A DNA stretch of 7,741 bases, taken from positions 1-7,741 of the forward strand of contig JAGLEW010000160.1 in NCBI GenBank assembly GCA_023144875.1, in the 5' to 3' direction. Position 1 is the first letter of the stretch. Every line of letters starts with the position of its first letter. Positions 5,886 to 7,741 of the stretch are shown here, in pieces. Origin of the DNA: Methylococcales bacterium (GTDB lineage: Bacteria > Pseudomonadota > Gammaproteobacteria > Methylococcales > Methylomonadaceae). The notes below the pieces were generated by a model, which saw nothing but the letters and a program-made list of their open reading frames with translations, made no database searches and was not told the DNA's origin. The translations under genes were made by a program, and so were the position numbers.

Positions 5886-7741
5886 TTAAGGGGCATTAAA
5901 AAGTTGCTTTAAATAAAAGCCTGTATAAGAGCTTGGATGTTTCGATAATTGTTTCGGTGTTCCTTTTGCCACTAAACAACCACCGCCCTCACCGCCTTCA
6001 GGTCCCATATCAATCACCCAGTCAGCCGTTTTAATCACATCCAGATTATGTTCAATAACAATAACAGTATTACCATGATCACGTAAAGTGTGTAATACCG
6101 CTAAAAGTTGTTTTATATCATGAAAATGTAGCCCTGTGGTGGGTTCATCTAAGATATAAAGCGTTTTACCTGTGTCTCGTTTCGATAATTCTTTTGCCAA
6201 TTTAACCCGTTGTGCTTCGCCACCCGATAAGGTGACTGCATTTTGCCCCAGCGTTAAATAGCTCAATCCAACTTCCATGAGCGTATTTAATTTTTTTGCT
6301 AATACAGGAATCGCCTTAAAAAATTGGTTGGCATCTTCCACAGTCATGGTTAAAATTTCGTGAATATTTTTACCTTTGTACTGAATATCCAAGGTTTCAC
6401 GATGGTAACGTTGACTGTTACATTGATCGCAAGGCACAAAAACATCGGGTAAAAAGTGCATTTCTACTTTAATAAGCCCATCACCTCGACACGTTTCACA
6501 ACGCCCGCCTTTAATATTAAAACTAAATCGTCCTGCGGTATAACCCCGAGAACGCGCCTCAGGGGTGGCGGCAAATAATTCGCGTATCGGTGTAAAAATC
6601 CCCGTATAAGTCGCAGGATTTGAACGGGGCGTACGACCAATAGGGCTTTGGTTAATATTAATCACCTTATCAATTAACCCTAATCCTTCAACCGCTTCAC
6701 AAGGGGCGGCTTTTAACGTCGATTTATTTAAAACCCGTGCAATGGTGTGATAAAGGGTCTCATTAACCAACGTTGATTTCCCTGAGCCTGACACCCCTGT
6801 CACGCACGTCAATAAACCAATCGGAAATTGAACATCAATTTTTTTAAGATTATGACCGCTGGCTTTACGAATCACAATTTGTTGCTTTTTATCCATTTTC
6901 ACCAAACGTTTTGGAATCGCTATCGTTTGTTGTTTGGATAAATATTGCCCTGTTAATGAGGCTTTTTCTTTAATAATATCATCCACTGAACCTTGAGCCA
7001 CAATAGCTCCGCCATGAATGCCTGCACCAGACCCTATATCAACAATATAGTCTGCGGCACGAATTGCGTCTTCATCATGTTCAACCATAATGACGGTATT
7101 TCCCAAGTCTCGCAATCGAAATAACGTATTTAATAGCCGTTGATTATCGCGTTGATGCAACCCAATTGATGGCTCATCCAAGACATACATGACTCCCACC
7201 AATCCTGCACCAATTTGACTTGCTAGGCGAATACGCTGGGCTTCGCCACCAGACAAAGTGTCTGCACTGCGGTCTAGACTTAAATAATTCAACCCCACAT
7301 TCACCAAAAATTCCAAGCGTGCTTGAATTTCTTTATTAATTTTATCCGCCACCTGTCCTTTATGACCTTCAAGGCTTAAGTTTTTAAAAAAATCTAACGT
7401 GTTTGCAATGGATAGTCGGCTTAATTTCGGTAAGGGAACTCCCTTAATAAATACATGCCGTGCGGCAGTATTTAAACGTTCTCCCGAACAACTATGACAC
7501 ATTTTTTGAGCCAAATATTTGGAGAGTTCTTCACGAACTTTTTGAGAATCAGTTTCATGATAGCGCCGCTTCATATTTTCAATAATGCCTTCAAAAGGGC
7601 GAGATCGCGTAAATACCTTTCCTGTGTCGGTTTTTAACTCAAAATAAAGAGGTTCTTCCCCGCTTCCATATAAAATGATGGCCTGATTTTTTTTTGATAT
7701 TTGTGAGAAAGGTTCGCGTAAACTAAAGCCATACTGTTTTG
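5886..7741 (-). CDS. uvrA: UvrABC excinuclease subunit A, 5' partial
   Basis: UvrA is the damage-recognising ATPase of nucleotide excision repair; it loads UvrB onto DNA. The frame is open to the window edge: 55 residues before the methionine at 7574 (including QAIILYGSGEEPLYFEL and RPFEGIIENMKRR) match internal UvrA sequence. That methionine is therefore not the start, and about the first third of the protein lies beyond the window. The 617 visible residues hold, by visible numbering, CHSCSGERL (81-89), the first ABC signature LSGGEAQR (162-169) with Walker B VLDEPSIGLH (186-195), the second Walker A GVSGSGKST (315-323), and the zinc module with Cys414, 417, 437 and 440 (CxxC-x19-CxxC). They also hold the second signature LSGGEAQR (504-511) with Walker B ILDEPTTGLH (529-538). 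All visible motifs are intact. The stop is at 5886-5888, and the L,D-transpeptidase gene follows on the same strand. Confidence 0.97.
   Translation of the reverse strand, partial: KQYGFSLREPFSQISKKNQAIILYGSGEEPLYFELKTDTGKVFTRSRPFEGIIENMKRRYHETDSQKVREELSKYLAQKMCHSCSGERLNTAARHVFIKGVPLPKLSRLSIANTLDFFKNLSLEGHKGQVADKINKEIQARLEFLVNVGLNYLSLDRSADTLSGGEAQRIRLASQIGAGLVGVMYVLDEPSIGLHQRDNQRLLNTLFRLRDLGNTVIMVEHDEDAIRAADYIVDIGSGAGIHGGAIVAQGSVDDIIKEKASLTGQYLSKQQTIAIPKRLVKMDKKQQIVIRKASGHNLKKIDVQFPIGLLTCVTGVSGSGKSTLVNETLYHTIARVLNKSTLKAAPCEAVEGLGLIDKVININQSPIGRTPRSNPATYTGIFTPIRELFAATPEARSRGYTAGRFSFNIKGGRCETCRGDGLIKVEMHFLPDVFVPCDQCNSQRYHRETLDIQYKGKNIHEILTMTVEDANQFFKAIPVLAKKLNTLMEVGLSYLTLGQNAVTLSGGEAQRVKLAKELSKRDTGKTLYILDEPTTGLHFHDIKQLLAVLHTLRDHGNTVIVIEHNLDVIKTADWVIDMGPEGGEGGGCLVAKGTPKQLSKHPSSYTGFYLKQLFNAP

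Noticed and set aside
7572..7574. ATG as the start of uvrA (minus strand)
   Set aside because: Fifty-five in-frame upstream codons match UvrA (ILYGSG, RPFEGIIENM); the true start is beyond the window.

Overview
The window looks like an AT-rich (about 40% G+C by eye) gammaproteobacterial chromosome. Housekeeping genes (sufU, folP, an L,D-transpeptidase gene and uvrA) flank a short accessory block. The protein sequences and the type of degraded Rpn-family gene would fit a methanotroph or sulfur-oxidiser lineage (Methylococcales or Thiotrichales). That placement is inference from general resemblance only.

Layout. Bases 1-419 (+) are the end of sufU, an Fe-S assembly gene whose 5' end lies outside the window. 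At 441-2399 (+), 21 bp later, a single 652-residue polypeptide carries a complete cytosine-C5 DNA methyltransferase followed by an HpaII-family restriction endonuclease: a restriction-modification system in one protein. Bases 2400-3371 hold decayed DNA: a possible worn palindromic repeat, the 3' stub of one Rpn/PD-(D/E)XK nuclease-transposase gene, and a second, nearly full-length Rpn gene broken near its 5' end. folP (3479-4297, +) follows with its own likely promoter. It overlaps by 8 bp, tail to tail, a minus-strand pair: uvrA (5886-7741, 5' end outside the window) and, 18 bp downstream of it, a YcbB/LdtD-type L,D-transpeptidase (4290-5867).

How the genes relate. The housekeeping genes act in separate processes: Fe-S cluster assembly, folate synthesis, wall cross-linking and excision repair. 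The accessory block between sufU and folP is the unusual part. The endonuclease half predicts that the fused protein reads CCGG. A by-eye scan of all 7741 bases finds no CCGG at all, where about ten would be expected from composition, while GCGC and GGCC are present. This suggests the surrounding genome has been shaped by a CCGG-specific system, and it is the strongest lead in the window.
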